From assembly GCF_001619985.1 (NCBI RefSeq), contig NW_017264205.1:669608-733607 (forward strand): a DNA stretch of 64,000 nt, given 5' to 3'. Below are positions 32,341 through 43,698 of this stretch, in pieces. Source of the DNA: Xylona heveae TC161. Its lineage: Eukaryota > Ascomycota > Xylonomycetes > Xylonales > Xylonaceae. Position numbers and translations under genes: made by a program. Position 1 is the first letter of the stretch; the number at the start of each line of letters is the position of its first letter. The notes under the pieces are model-generated. The model did no database searches and was not told the origin of the DNA. It worked only from the letters and a program-made list of their open reading frames with translations.

Positions 32341-34708
32341 ATGATTCTTCGCACCCCGGGTAGAATCTTTCGACTACCCACAAATCCATTGAATATAAAA
32401 TATACTGCTTCTTTTTTACGCAGTTCTCGTTCTTTAATCACAGCAAACAGGACTCTATCATCAACCGGAATCATGGCGAAGAGAAAACGGTCCTCTGTTG
32501 CCAACGGAGATGCTGCCCGCTTGCTCCCCTCAGAAACTACCAAAGAATCGGTTCCGGCAAGTAGCAGATCGCGGGTAGCTCGAGGCAAAGCTCAGGTGCC
32601 AAATGCAGGATCAATCAAATCGGGCGACAGTGCGGCCGTCCTTGATAGCAAAGACGCTGTCATGGCTTCAACATCTACCGCGGACGGCGTTCCACTGAAA
32701 GCAAAAACAGCTGTGCGGACTCGAAAGATGAGTTCTGACTTGTCCGACGAATTACAAGCAGAGCACTTGACCAATGGCGAGGCCAGTCAGAATGTAGCTC
32801 AATTGAACAAGGCCAAGTCGACGCAAAGCCTGAACGGCTTTAAGAAAGAGCGTGATGCTGCGGACCGATCATTTGATCCTGATGATGGGGGCGGTAACGA
32901 AGAAGAAGCCGACGAGGAAGACGTCAAAGCTGCGCTCGGGAGACCTCCTCCTGTGAACAGTAGCTATCTTCCGCTTCCTTGGAAAGGTCGACTTGGCTAT
33001 GTGAGAGCTCGCTTTATACTCTCCAATGTAGGCCCTGCTAATCCAATGAGTAGGCTTGTCTGTGTACTTATCTCCGATTCAGTAATCCAGCCGTGTTTAG
33101 CTCTCGTACGTGTCGCATTGCGTCTATTTTGGAACATCGGCATCCTCTCAAAGATCCAAGCCAGCCGGAACACCCAACCAAAAATAGACCGGATAAAGAC
33201 CAGCCTGCAGATATCGCTCGAGGTCAGGCCTGGGTTGAGTCGCTTGCACTAGCAAATGTGCGAGACACTATCAAAATGATCAAGTGGAATGACAAATACG
33301 GCATCAAATTTATGAGGTTGAGTAGCGAAATGTTTCCATTTGCCAGCCACGAGGAGTACGGATATAAGCTCGAGCCTTTTGCTGCAGAGACTCTCGGGGA
33401 GCTTGGAAAAGTGGTAGCACAACTGGGACATCGTGTAACAACGCATCCCGGTCAGGTATGCAAACATTTTTCCTAACTACATTGCGTGTGTGCTAATTTG
33501 ATTCATAGTACACTCAATTGGGGTCTCCGCGGCCCGAGGTCATTCGAAATGCCATTCGAGATCTGGAGTATCATGCAGAAATGCTGAGCTTGCTTAAGCT
33601 TCCACCTCAGCAAGATCGAGACGCGGTCATGATCCTCCACATGGGCGGGGTTTATGGGGACAAGGAGGCATCCTTGGAAAGATTTCGGAAGAATTACAAA
33701 GGCTTGTCTCAAAATATCAAAAACCGGCTAGTCCTCGAGAATGACGATGTGAGCTGGTCGGTCCATGACCTGTTGCCAATTTGCAACGAGTTAAATATTC
33801 CGCTCGTCCTAGATTATCATCATCACAATATTATGTTCGACGCGGACAAGGTTCGCGAAGGAACGTTGGATATCATGGGGCTCTACGACGATATCAAGCA
33901 GACCTGGATGCGAAAAGGCATGACTCAGAAGATGCACTACTCCGAGCCTACAGTTGAGGCAATCACCCCCCGCCAACGGAGGAAACACAGGCCAAGAGTG
34001 ACTACTTTACCGCCCTGCGACCCGACTATGGACCTGATGATAGAGGCTAAGGACAAGGAGCAAGCAGTCTTCGAGCTGATGCGGACGTATAGGCTTCCTG
34101 GCTGGGATCTGTTCAACGACATTGTTCCGCATGTTCGTCAGGACGAGAACAAACCACCAAAACCTGCCAAAAAGAAAGCCTCGCCAAAGAAGAAGGGCCG
34201 GGTCAAGGTCGAAGGAGCTCAAGCAGATGAAGATCTTGAAGCCGTAGCTGAGCAGCTCGAGGATGAAGAGGCCGCCAGTCATCCTAGATTGATACCCGAA
34301 GAAGAAGTCGGTATGGGTGGGCCAGAGCGAAGAGTGTATTGGCCTCCTGGAATGGAGGACTGGTTAAGACCTCCCAAGAGAGTCACGAAAAAGAAAGACA
34401 CGAAGGACGAAGGTGACACGCCAAAGGCTACACCAGCGAAAAAGCGGAAGAACACTAAAGAAGAGCCGCAGCCTAGTCCAGCTGGTCAGCTGAAGAAGCC
34501 GGGTCGCGCCAGGGGCAAACGATCAAAGGCTACACCGACTCCTCCCATGTCGGAAGATGAGAGCGATTCGGGATTGTCAGTTCCTCTTGACGACAATGAT
34601 GATGGTGATCATGATGCGGAAGTTGCCACACGCAGCGAAAGTGTCAGCATTCCAAGCAGAAGAAGTGGACGCGCAAAGAGAATCAGTTATGCAGAGGATG
34701 CGGATTGA
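32341..34708 (+). CDS. uve1: UV damage endonuclease (UVDE/Uve1)
   Basis: Exons 32341-33000, 33054-33455 and 33509-34708 give 753 aa. UVDE nicks DNA directly 5' of UV photoproducts and other lesions, starting an excision pathway independent of nucleotide excision repair. The catalytic TIM-barrel begins at about residue 215 (GRLGYACL). It includes the region around MFPFASHEEYGY, THPGQYTQLGSPR across the second splice junction, ILHMGGVYGDK, LVLENDD and the metal-site stretch LDYHHHNI. The first 44 residues are Arg/Ser-rich without acidic residues and look like a mitochondrial presequence, ahead of an internal Met (32473) followed by a basic MAKRKR, so two products (mitochondrial and nuclear) are possible. 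The tail is Lys-rich, SR/PK-like and longer than in Schizosaccharomyces. Confidence 0.93.
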
Positions 34709-35855
34709 AGTAGGTAAATAGCAGCATTGACTAGAGAGCTTTTGCAACTGTTCAATTCACCTATCCAGGTTTCTGTTCAAATATTTCAGATAGGAAAGGT
34801 CTGATGCTATTCTATTATAAGCAATCATGCACTTGTTTGCTGCAACACTAAATCTATTTTCACGGGATTGGCTTAAAGTCCCGGAATGGTTAGTTTTGCC
34901 TTTCGAGTCTCTACTATACGAAATGGTAAAACCATGATTCAAATTGAAAGCCATGAACAAAACTAAGCATTTCAACCTCATGACTGTTGTACGGTGTCGC
35001 TTTTACTACCTCTTGCTTACATACCTACCTACCTACCTAGGTTCTGGGATGCTTCTCGCTGAATGAGGAAATTAGCGGTTCTGTTTTCGGATCTTCCCAA
35101 TTGGGAAGGCTCTGCTCATGCTGCGTGCCTAAACTTGTGTTCAACTTTGGGACTACCTATTGGGCTGGATTTCATCACGCATTCTGTGAACTGCCGGATG
35201 GTCCCATCAGCTCTGCCTTTAATCTTCGTTTTGAGTACTTATCATACAATTACCATACATCCAGAGGAGCTTCCCCGCAGTATCTACGAATATAGGTACG
35301 TACCTTAGTGACCGAATACGAGAGGAATCCAATCGGAGTTTGATGGGAAAGAAACTCCGCCAGTGACGTCATAAGATATGCAGCCTTGATTGGCAGTTGA
35401 AGGGGCAACAACTTTTTTGAAAGGGATCAAGTCCACGATGGCAGTGAAAGCGGTCCAAGAGGGGACGTGAGTTTGCAATGAGGACCAGCCCGCTCATAGA
35501 CTGGGTAGGATGACCATGGCAAATCAGCGTGGACTTCGGTGCTAGAACACTGGGAAAAAGGCTTGACCAAAAGCTTGTTTTGCGACAAGCTTTGCACTAA
35601 GCCCACGCCCGCCGAAACGGGAGGGGGCAGAACTGAGCCTTGATTCGTCTTTTTGATTCATCTCCAGCTTGGTTTTTTCCGGCTCCCTTTGAATGGGCAG
35701 CTTTCGGGGCATACAGTGTTGCCAAGTTGGGTCGCACTGCGTCATTTACCCATTCGTATCCAGCTAGAGTCTCCTCACCCATCTACCGCGTTCGCTTCCT
35801 AAGCTCAAGACGGAGAACTCCCCTGGTCGCCTTAGCAGCCGCGTACATAACAAGA
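34709..35855. other. Intergenic region with TACC repeats
   Basis: The 1.1 kb between uve1 and the PLD-like gene show short ORFs only. A (TACC)n tract lies at 35022-35040. The frame upstream of 35856 is open back to 35640 but contains no earlier ATG. Confidence 0.45.
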
Positions 35856-38413
35856 ATGCTATCCGACTATGTTGCCTGGGACTCCATCCCGTCAGCGCTT
35901 GCTATCTGCAATACTGTGCTCTTGATCTGTCTCGCCATTACCCTTGAATATTACCATCGCCAGCCGTATCTGAAGAAGGTTCCCAAGAGCACGATGGTCT
36001 CTGAGAAGGTCTATAACCTCTGTCGGAGCGATCAATCCGTCTCGTCGGAGCTTGCCAAAAACCCCACACAAAGCGTCAGCCATGTGGTCAAACACTTGTA
36101 CGGGGAGCGCGCTGTCAGCGTCGCTACGGAGAATCCTATGCCCAAAAAGCTCGAACCTACCGCCGAAGACCTGCAGCGCGCCTTTGAATGCGGGAAATGG
36201 GGCAATTCACGACCAAGTGAACTTTTCCTTCGAGTATGACACATACCATCCACTCCAATTAGCCTTCATACAGAAAGCTAAACTGTGAAAATAGATTTAT
36301 CACGACGTTTTGTGTACTTTGGAGCATGATCATCTAGTTGGCACCGTGTCTCCGCCCTTGATGGGAAGCTCAGGCGTGCTTCCCTTAAGTATCATAGCAC
36401 CTTTACCGGATATTTGTCGTCACATGTCCAACGTAATCGCCCGCGCCCGGAAAGAGGTGTATTTGGCGACCAATTACTGGCAAGCGTCAGCCTCGTCCAG
36501 GCTCATTACCAATGCCTTGCGTGAACTATCCAAAAGAGCTGGCGAGAGAGGGGAGAAGGTCGTAGTAAAGATCATCTATGACAGAGGAAATATTAAACAG
36601 GTAAGGAACTGGATTGAAAGGCACAATTCGTGTCACATTTCTGATTTGGCATAGGTAGTAGACAACCACCAAAAGGTGCCTCCGAGCGAATATACTGGGA
36701 AGGCTGTGCAATTACCGCATCCCGATGAGGTTCCCAACCTTGATTTGGAGGTTGTAAACTTTCATCGCCCCGTCTTCGGCACGTTTCACTCAAAGTACAT
36801 GGTCGTAGATCGCCAGATTGCCATTCTTAGCAGCAATAATATCCAGGTTTGCTCTCCCTTTGTTTCTTCCCCAGAAAAGATGCGCAATGCTAAAACATCC
36901 AGGATAATGATAATCTCGAAATGATGGTGCATCTAGAAGGACCTATTGTCGACTCATTCTACGACGCCGCTCTCATCTCGTGGCACAATGCCTTCAAACC
37001 GCCGCTTCCAAGTCACAATACACCTGCGGCGATGGGTGGGCTGCCAACTTTCGACCAAACGTCGTTTCAGGAACTATTTGATCAGAACGGCCAAGTGAAG
37101 AGATTCGGCTTCGGTAGCAATTTCGGCGACTCCAATCTTGGCGGTGTTGAAGCAACTACGGTACCGGGAATGAGCGAGGCAGCTATGCCGTCGCGACAGG
37201 AGGATGTCTTGAATAGCGGCAACACTAACCTAGGCGCCATTTATCAGGAAGGCAAAAGTGAACGTCTAGCTGAGCATACGGATAAGGAACCTCATTATGA
37301 CCCCGACATTGCTGCAGAAATCCGCCGATCTCAGTCCGTTCTTACTCCTCAGGCAGGAGAAAGCAAAATGGCCTGCGTGACTCGTCACCTGAGTAAGTAG
37401 TCAAAAAACTCTATGCTTATTTCTCAGAGCAAGACTGAGTTGCGTCAATCTAGATACCACAATCCAGCCAGACACCAAGGGCGATGCCCCAGAATGTTCG
37501 CCAGAGGAAGAAATGATTCCACTGATTCCGCATCCGGTGCACGAACCATTCCCAATGGCTATGGTGTGCCGGAAGCCATGGGGAGGTAAGCCATTCTCTG
37601 ATGATTATTTTGCTGCTCGTTTCGTTTGCTCAAGCAATTCTGCAGCACCCAACCACTCCTCTGTGCACACCCCGCAGAATGAAGCGTGGCTTTCAGCGCT
37701 GCGAAACGCCAAAGAAAGCGTCTTCATTCAAACCCCCGATTTGAATGCCGAGCCACTTATTCCAGCCATCTTGGAAGCTGTTCGTCGCGGCGTGGAAGTC
37801 ACGTACTATGTCTGCCTGGGTTACAATGACGCCGTATGTATCACGCCCCAAAGCAGGAAAATATCCTCGACGATGTTAACCATTTTGCAGGGAGAACTTT
37901 TACCTTTCCAAGGAGGCCACAATGAGATGATTGCGAACAAGTTGTACACGACTCTGACGGCCGAGGAAGGCAAGCGTCTTCACATCTTCAATTATGTCGC
38001 CAAGGATCAGACCCGGCCAATTCATAATAAGTTCAAAAAGCGCAGCTGCCATAGTAAGTTTTATAAACCAATGTTTGGGTACATGCGTGCTAATGTCTCT
38101 AGTCAAATTGATGGTTGTGGACAGACACATTGGAATCCAGGGAAATGGAAACCAGGATACGCAATCGTGGTTCCATTCGCAAGAGATCAACGTTATGATC
38201 GATTCTCGCACTGTATGCGAGGCGTGGTTAGAGGGGATCCGCCGAAATGAGAACACGCACTTGTACGGTGCAGTGGATCCCACCGACGGCGTTTGGAAAG
38301 ATTCCAGCGGTCAGCAGGCTGAAGGGGCCATTGGGGTTGATCCTGGTCGGTTTGCATGGGCAAAGGGAATCGTTGGTGCAGTGCAAAGAGTCAGGGGAGC
38401 TGGCGGATTTTAA
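35856..38413 (+). CDS. Phospholipase-D-like phosphodiesterase with two HKD motifs
   Basis: Seven exons (35856-36233, 36295-36600, 36655-36846, 36903-37392, 37454-37833, 37891-38053, 38103-38413) give 739 aa. Two HxKx4D motifs define the PLD superfamily: His273-Ser-Lys...Asp in FHSKYMVVD, and His636-Ile-Lys...Asp643 in HIKLMVVD; the second is created by splicing across intron 6. A hydrophobic segment near residues 12-30 suggests membrane anchoring at the N-terminus. Some 240 residues between the two halves include a variable Gly/Ser-rich insert. Members act as phospholipases, cardiolipin synthases or nucleases; nothing in the sequence decides between them. The start at 35856 is the first ATG in frame. 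Confidence 0.83.
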
Positions 38414-39386
38414 GTGGATTTAATTTTCTTTGGGCCTGTTTTAATAATCTACACAATATTTTCAATATCCAAATGGTTAACATAATTTTTTTTTTTTAAA
38501 AAAAAACAAAAACAAAAACAAAATAGCTTCATCCGAATTGTGCAAAATAATTTGAAAATCTAGAGGGAGAAAAAATAATATGGAAAAATAATGAAAAAAA
38601 AAAAAATAAAAAATAAAAATAATAATTTTCTGAAAGTAAAAAAAGGATACTTCATGCAAGAGCTCATTTCTCGACTCTATCTACATTAGTATACGTGAAT
38701 TCTTTTTCGTTCAACCAGCCTTTCTATCGTGTTTACATGTTGACGTTTCAAGGGTTGGAACCATTCTGGCCAAGCTTTCCTGCCAATTTTAGACGGGTAT
38801 TTTGGCGACGAGTCCTCCTCGTCCCCCTTTCTCGGGTTCGGCATGGCAGTGGAACTTCTGGCGCATCTTTCGCTTGATGGGCGGAATACGCCGCATGACC
38901 TCACCTACCCTTCCCACCTAACTAATCCATTCCTTGATTGCAGCTAAAGAGCGAGACACGACAACAGTCAAACCCTATAGACCTCACGCTACCTCCCATC
39001 AGCAAAAGGTGGAATTCTTTTGGTGAAAAGAGTTCTTACCTTTTGATAACTTCGGCATCTAAAATATTCCTCTCCTTTTCTTCTTCGCCGCCAAACCGCC
39101 GCTCTGGCTCCCTTCTCGCCTACTCAGTCTTTATTCGCTCGCTCCCGGAATACTTCGACTCTACTGCGATATATATTTCCCGTCGCACGCCAGCGCGCAC
39201 GAGCAAGATTCTTTAATTTCAGACACGACACCCTCCCATACTACCGCCAGGTAGCCCATTCCCGCATCTACCAATTTCTTCTTCGCCGTCAAACTCGTCG
39301 ACGAGAGAAACGAGCTGCGGGGAAAGGCGTTCTAGCACTTCTACGTAGGAGGGGCGGAAGGTTATTCAAGGGGTTTCGTTCCAAAG
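38414..39386. other. Intergenic region and long 5' leader of the App1 gene
   Basis: The left part has very AT-rich homopolymer runs (see repeat). From about 38900 to 39386 there is no ATG on the + strand, and the sequence becomes pyrimidine-rich (TTTCTTCTTC, CCCTTCTC), fitting a long leader for the downstream gene. Confidence 0.45.
38485..38645. repeat. Poly(A)/poly(T) low-complexity tract
   Basis: Runs of 13 T and 9 A, an AAAAAC-type repeat, and after a short break runs such as AAAAAAAAAAAAATAAAAAATAAAAATAATAA. No coding potential. The tract lies just downstream of the PLD-like gene's stop codon. Confidence 0.8.
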
Positions 39387-39413
39387 ATGCTCCTCCTCCG
39401 CACCCCAAGATGA
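39387..39413 (+). promoter_or_regulatory. uORF overlapping the App1 start codon
   Basis: An ATG at 39387 opens an eight-codon uORF whose TGA (39411-39413) overlaps the main ATG (39410-39412) as ATGA. It is the only ATG in roughly the preceding 480 nt. Such overlap is a known arrangement for termination-reinitiation control. Confidence 0.5.
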
Positions 39414-42229
39414 CACAACCTGGTTCATATGCGGGAATTGACGGCAGGGGCTCATTACCCCCCGATGGCCGTGACAAGAACACTCGAAGGCGGAAACTGG
39501 CCGGCTATCTAAAGGCGGCCAATGAGCTTCGGCAATCCTACCAGCAAGCATACATTCAACGTTCAGGACGCGATAGAGGCTCTTTCTCTCACGACGACGA
39601 TGCTGGAATACCGGGAGCTTTCCCGGAGGTGGATATTGTTCGACACGGCGATGAAGAGATGGTGCTCTTTCCAAGTTATGCCCGTCGACACGTTAAGAGT
39701 GAGCGGCGGCGACCCGAGTACGGAAGCATGCGCCAGCCGACAGGTGTAGAATCCGACCAAACTCAGATATCGGGAACAGGCGATGCACAATACTGGCATC
39801 GAGAATGGGAGAAGCACGAGGATGAAACGGCTGTCGTTGACGTGGATGTCAGGGGATGGATATACTCTCCTCATCGCGGGCCCATGACGAGGAAGAACAG
39901 GATACTGATTGGCTTGGCTCGGCAATTGAGCGGAGTTCCTGCGCCTTCGGGAAGAGCAAGTGCTCCAAGTAGTCGATCAACCAGCCCTGTAGGCGAGCGA
40001 CGAGATCCCTTGATGGAGGCCGACCTAGTAACGAGAGCTGCGGAGACGATCCTGAAAAAGGGAGAGGGCGAGGCAGAAGTTGCAAAACGAGGAGGCTACA
40101 GCGAGACTCCGAGGACAGATGATTCGGCATCTGCTCGAACCAGCCGCAATCCCTCCCCCGTCCGACTCTCCCGCACAACGACCGGTACCTCGGCGGTCAC
40201 TGAAAGCGACCCTCAGCCTGGCATTGTCAAAAGAGCGTCCTGGAACCAACCTTCTAACATGAATCCAGAGCAGCTCGCAATGGCCAATGCTCATTTGATG
40301 GCCCGACTTAAACCATTTTTGACGAATCCGCTCTCTGGCGCCCCCATCACTGTCTTCTTTTATGATGAGAACACTTCCAGGTCGCGAACCGTTATGACGG
40401 ATGATTCGGGTCATTTTTCTGTACGCGCAGCTCTGGATTTTGTTCCAAAGAACGTTCGAGTATTGGCATCTGAGGACCTCTCAGCCATGACCGAAGTACG
40501 GATAACCGAACCCGTCGGAGTGAGTGTCATTAGTGACATTGATGACACTATCAAGCACTCTGGTGTCGCCAGCGGCGCAAGAGAAATGTTTCGAAATACA
40601 TTCATCCGAGAACTCGACGAACTCTCAATCGATGGGGTGAAAGAGTGGTACAGCAAACTTGCCGAAATGGGTGTCAAGATGCATTATGTATCTAATTCGC
40701 CATGGCAGCTGTACCCTCTGTTGGTAAGCTATTTTGCAAAGGCCGGTCTACCGCCAGGTTCGTTCCACCTCAAGGCATATACTGGGATGCTCCAAGGGAT
40801 ATTCGAGCCAGTCGCCGAGAGAAAGAAGAGCGCGCTCGAGAAGATATTAAAGGATTTTCCTAAGAGGAAATTTATCCTTGTTGGTGATAGTGGAGAAGCA
40901 GACCTGGAGGTCTATACGGACGTGGCCCTGGCTCATCCTGGTCGAGTTTTGGGTGTGTTCATCCGTGATGTGACCACGCCTCAGAGGAAACACTTTTTCG
41001 ACTCATCAGTCGGGCCCGTCGGTGGCGATTCTGGAGGCTCATCAAGTCATTCCAGAAGTACGAGTGACGGGCCAGTGAGCAGAGGCGACGCCTTGGAGAT
41101 GCGACCAGCTTTGCCGCCCAGAACACCCAGACGCGGCTCAGAAGTGCGAACCTACACGAGCCCGCTTATTGATCTTGATGAAGAGGAGGATGACTATCCC
41201 CAACATATTGAGAATGTGTTACTGCCAGAAGAGCCTCCAGCTCGCCGACCTGCTTACGACCATGGCTTGGAGCAACTGAAGAACGCTTTCACGCCGATAA
41301 AACCCAAGCCGGCACCACCGCCTCGACCAACGAAACCGGCGGCTCTCCGTAGCAACTCGGAGGAAGCTATCGAACAAGCCAGACTACGCAATGCTGCATC
41401 TGAGAATAACAAAAAGGGTGTCCCGCCGCCGCCTCCGAAGCCGAGGCAATATTCTGGAGCTGCGCAGCCTGCATCAATCGGTCCTTCACAGACTATTTCG
41501 CGCAAACCAGCTCCTGATTCTTCAGCCAACAGCCACTCCACGCTCGAAGAACAGGGGTACGGCGCCGTTCTCCGACAGAAAGTTTCTTCCGCTTATAACG
41601 CTGACCCTTCAACGATGGTACACAGTGCCGAACCCACTCCTCCGCCGCCGCCGCCGCCGCGTCCGGCGACAAATGTCCGCTCGAGTACCGCATCCGCACC
41701 ATATCATACATCTTCCAGCTCATCTCCTCCTGCTTATAGCAGCAGAGCAAAACCACCTCCACCGACGCCGCCGCCACGTCGCACACTCACTTCCTATCCC
41801 GCAGCAGCAGCACACTTTGCCACTAGCCGACTGGCAAGTGGATGGAACGCAAGTACAAGCTCCCTTCAAAATCTTTCTAGTGGACATGGCGCCGAGCCTC
41901 GCGGCTTCTCCTCCCGTTCCAATAGCTTTTCCGATCCAAATCTCCCCCACTTGGGTGGTGCTGGAGGAGGTAATGGCTCAGGAAACAACAGCCAAGAACA
42001 GTACCATCCCGTTAGCAAAAAGGTTGAACTATGGAATCGCCGGCTCGCTCGCGCTCAGAAGCTTTTGGAGCGCCAGGATGTCATTCTCCGCACGTGGCGT
42101 GAGGGCTCCGATGTTATGGATGATGCAATCAAGCTCGTTGAGCATGCTCAGAAATTTGCCGATCTGGAAGCGCGACGAGAGGCGAAAGCTGAAGCAAGGG
42201 CTCAAGCAGAGGCTGAAAAGAAGGCGTAG
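39410..42229 (+). CDS. app1: App1-type phosphatidate phosphatase (actin patch protein)
   Basis: A single-exon protein of 939 aa. App1 dephosphorylates phosphatidate to diacylglycerol at cortical actin patches during endocytosis. The catalytic haloacid-dehalogenase-type motif DxDxT appears as DIDDT at residues 376-380, followed by MHYVSNSPWQLYP, GSFHLKAYTG, RKFILVGDSGEADLEVY and GVFIRDVT, all hallmarks of the DUF2183/App1 domain. The N-terminal 330 residues include a conserved region (VVDVDVRGWIYSP) split by a disordered Ser-rich insert. After the catalytic domain come several proline runs (PPPPPP, PPPTPPPRR), as used by SH3 proteins of actin patches, then a helical, charged C-terminus. The uORF suggests translational control. 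Confidence 0.92.
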   Translation: MTQPGSYAGIDGRGSLPPDGRDKNTRRRKLAGYLKAANELRQSYQQAYIQRSGRDRGSFSHDDDAGIPGAFPEVDIVRHGDEEMVLFPSYARRHVKSERRRPEYGSMRQPTGVESDQTQISGTGDAQYWHREWEKHEDETAVVDVDVRGWIYSPHRGPMTRKNRILIGLARQLSGVPAPSGRASAPSSRSTSPVGERRDPLMEADLVTRAAETILKKGEGEAEVAKRGGYSETPRTDDSASARTSRNPSPVRLSRTTTGTSAVTESDPQPGIVKRASWNQPSNMNPEQLAMANAHLMARLKPFLTNPLSGAPITVFFYDENTSRSRTVMTDDSGHFSVRAALDFVPKNVRVLASEDLSAMTEVRITEPVGVSVISDIDDTIKHSGVASGAREMFRNTFIRELDELSIDGVKEWYSKLAEMGVKMHYVSNSPWQLYPLLVSYFAKAGLPPGSFHLKAYTGMLQGIFEPVAERKKSALEKILKDFPKRKFILVGDSGEADLEVYTDVALAHPGRVLGVFIRDVTTPQRKHFFDSSVGPVGGDSGGSSSHSRSTSDGPVSRGDALEMRPALPPRTPRRGSEVRTYTSPLIDLDEEEDDYPQHIENVLLPEEPPARRPAYDHGLEQLKNAFTPIKPKPAPPPRPTKPAALRSNSEEAIEQARLRNAASENNKKGVPPPPPKPRQYSGAAQPASIGPSQTISRKPAPDSSANSHSTLEEQGYGAVLRQKVSSAYNADPSTMVHSAEPTPPPPPPPRPATNVRSSTASAPYHTSSSSSPPAYSSRAKPPPPTPPPRRTLTSYPAAAAHFATSRLASGWNASTSSLQNLSSGHGAEPRGFSSRSNSFSDPNLPHLGGAGGGNGSGNNSQEQYHPVSKKVELWNRRLARAQKLLERQDVILRTWREGSDVMDDAIKLVEHAQKFADLEARREAKAEARAQAEAEKKA

Positions 42230-42635
42230 GTGCAATGTATACCCAAGGGTCATTGTATTATATAGTGTGTTTCAATCATGGGCTAGGCAGTCGTCATTTT
42301 CATGGCCATTTTATTGCTGTATCTTTCTGATTTCCATTTTCTTTCTGCATAGCCAGAATTCTTCATACATCTCATGGACCACTTTCAATTCCTCAATGAA
42401 TTCATGTCGCTCGAATTTTATCACCCTTGGCTTTGCTACTGAAGGTCATGACTCTTCGTTCCTCTCCATCTAAATTACTGCTCACTCTCACCTACAATTG
42501 TCATGCCTCACCCAGCAGCAGCAAAAAAAAAAAAAACACCAGAGCGATTCAACCGCTTCAAACCATCGCTCCAGGCCAAACTCCAATGGGAATGCCCGTT
42601 CCGCTCTCATTCAATTCCATTCCACTCGATGCGTC
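42230..42635. other. Convergent intergenic region
   Basis: This 406-bp gap lies between the 3' ends of app1 and the agmatinase pseudogene. It contains an A run near 42523. No gene was seen. Confidence 0.5.
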
Positions 42636-43698
42636 TCAGTACATCTGTCCTCTCGCATAATTTAATAGTTGATCTTCCGAACCGGTGACAACTGTGGTAA
42701 GGGATTGTTTACCAAGACTTATCCACACATGTCGAACTCACGTAAATCACCAGATTGGCCCGGATCGTGGCGCGAAACTAACCTGTAGTCTCCCCCTTGC
42801 CCGGATTTGCCATCCCGCTCAGCGGTCCACTCTTCACCATGATGGTCAATACCTCATACAGCGCATCCGCCGCTGCCATGGTTGTATGTTCGGCATTCGT
42901 ATCATACGCAGGTGCGACCTCGACGATGTCGGCCCCAATCAGATTGATCCCGTCCAAACCACGAAGGATTGTGCGCAGTTCGCGAGTCGACCAGCCTCCT
43001 GTTTCAGGTGTACCTGTAGCTGGTGCGACTACTTACTTTTGCATTAGCTCCCCTCTTGCAGTTCCTTTTTTGCTTGTGCTTCTCATAATAGTGCTATTTG
43101 CGCCATCAAAACGTTACAGTAACGGGACTTGGCTTACACGCTGGATCCAATGTGTCAATATCAATCGACCAATACACTGGCCGCTCCGATCCTACGCGGT
43201 CTCGGATTTTCTTGATGATTCCATCAATACCAATAATGTCAATCTCTCTAGCTTCAACAATTTCAAAGCCACAATAGCCGTCGTTTTCGTAGTCTGACGG
43301 ACCGGAAATTGTCGTTCGAATCCCTGCATGGATATTCGTGTCGTTGGCTAGGAGCCCTTCCTGCGCCGCATGATAGAAATAAGTGCCGTGATTGATGCTG
43401 GCGATTTTGCTGGGTGCACCGCCAAAGACTTTTGGGCGCCAGGTGTCTCTATTTGTTGGTAGACGTTAACACATAGAGAAGATGGAATCTGCCTAATTGA
43501 CAATGAGCACTTGTTGAATATTCTACATATGTATCTAGAGAGACTGGAAAGTGAGTCTGATACCTGCGTGCCGCCATCTCCAGGTAATGTATTATACCAT
43601 ATACCGCTCAGAGGCCCCGCAATCGGCTTCTGAGAAGGACCATCATGTGCAATGGCTGTGACCGCAAATAAAATAATACTAAATATATTAACAAGCAT
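42636..43698 (-). pseudogene. Agmatinase-like (ureohydrolase) pseudogene lacking its middle exons
   Basis: On the minus strand, 43563-43698 encodes a signal peptide and the conserved start ending GPLSGIWYNTLPGDGGTQ, followed by a GTATCA donor. The next recognisable piece (43138-43448) begins at DTWRPKVFGG and includes INHGTYFYHAA, IHAGIRTT and SIDIDTLDP. Further exons (42783-43028 with TGTPETGGW and EVAPAYD; 42636-42691) complete the C-terminus. About 150 residues expected between the first two pieces are absent, including the metal-binding GGDH and DSHLD motifs. Only about 115 nt of intron-like DNA remains there. The flanking exons do not join in phase (donor phase 0, acceptor needs phase 1 or 2). 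Agmatinases hydrolyse agmatine to putrescine and urea; this copy cannot encode a working enzyme. Confidence 0.8.

Noticed and set aside
35640-35855. N-terminal extension of the PLD-like protein
   Set aside because: The frame is open but has no ATG before 35856, so it is leader sequence.
41391-42473. 360-codon + strand ORF overlapping the App1 gene
   Set aside because: It is the shifted frame of the App1 proline- and serine-rich tail. The composition (His/Leu/Arg runs) is that of a frame shadow.
42797-43297. 166-codon + strand ORF
   Set aside because: It lies antisense to clearly recognisable agmatinase exons and has no family features.
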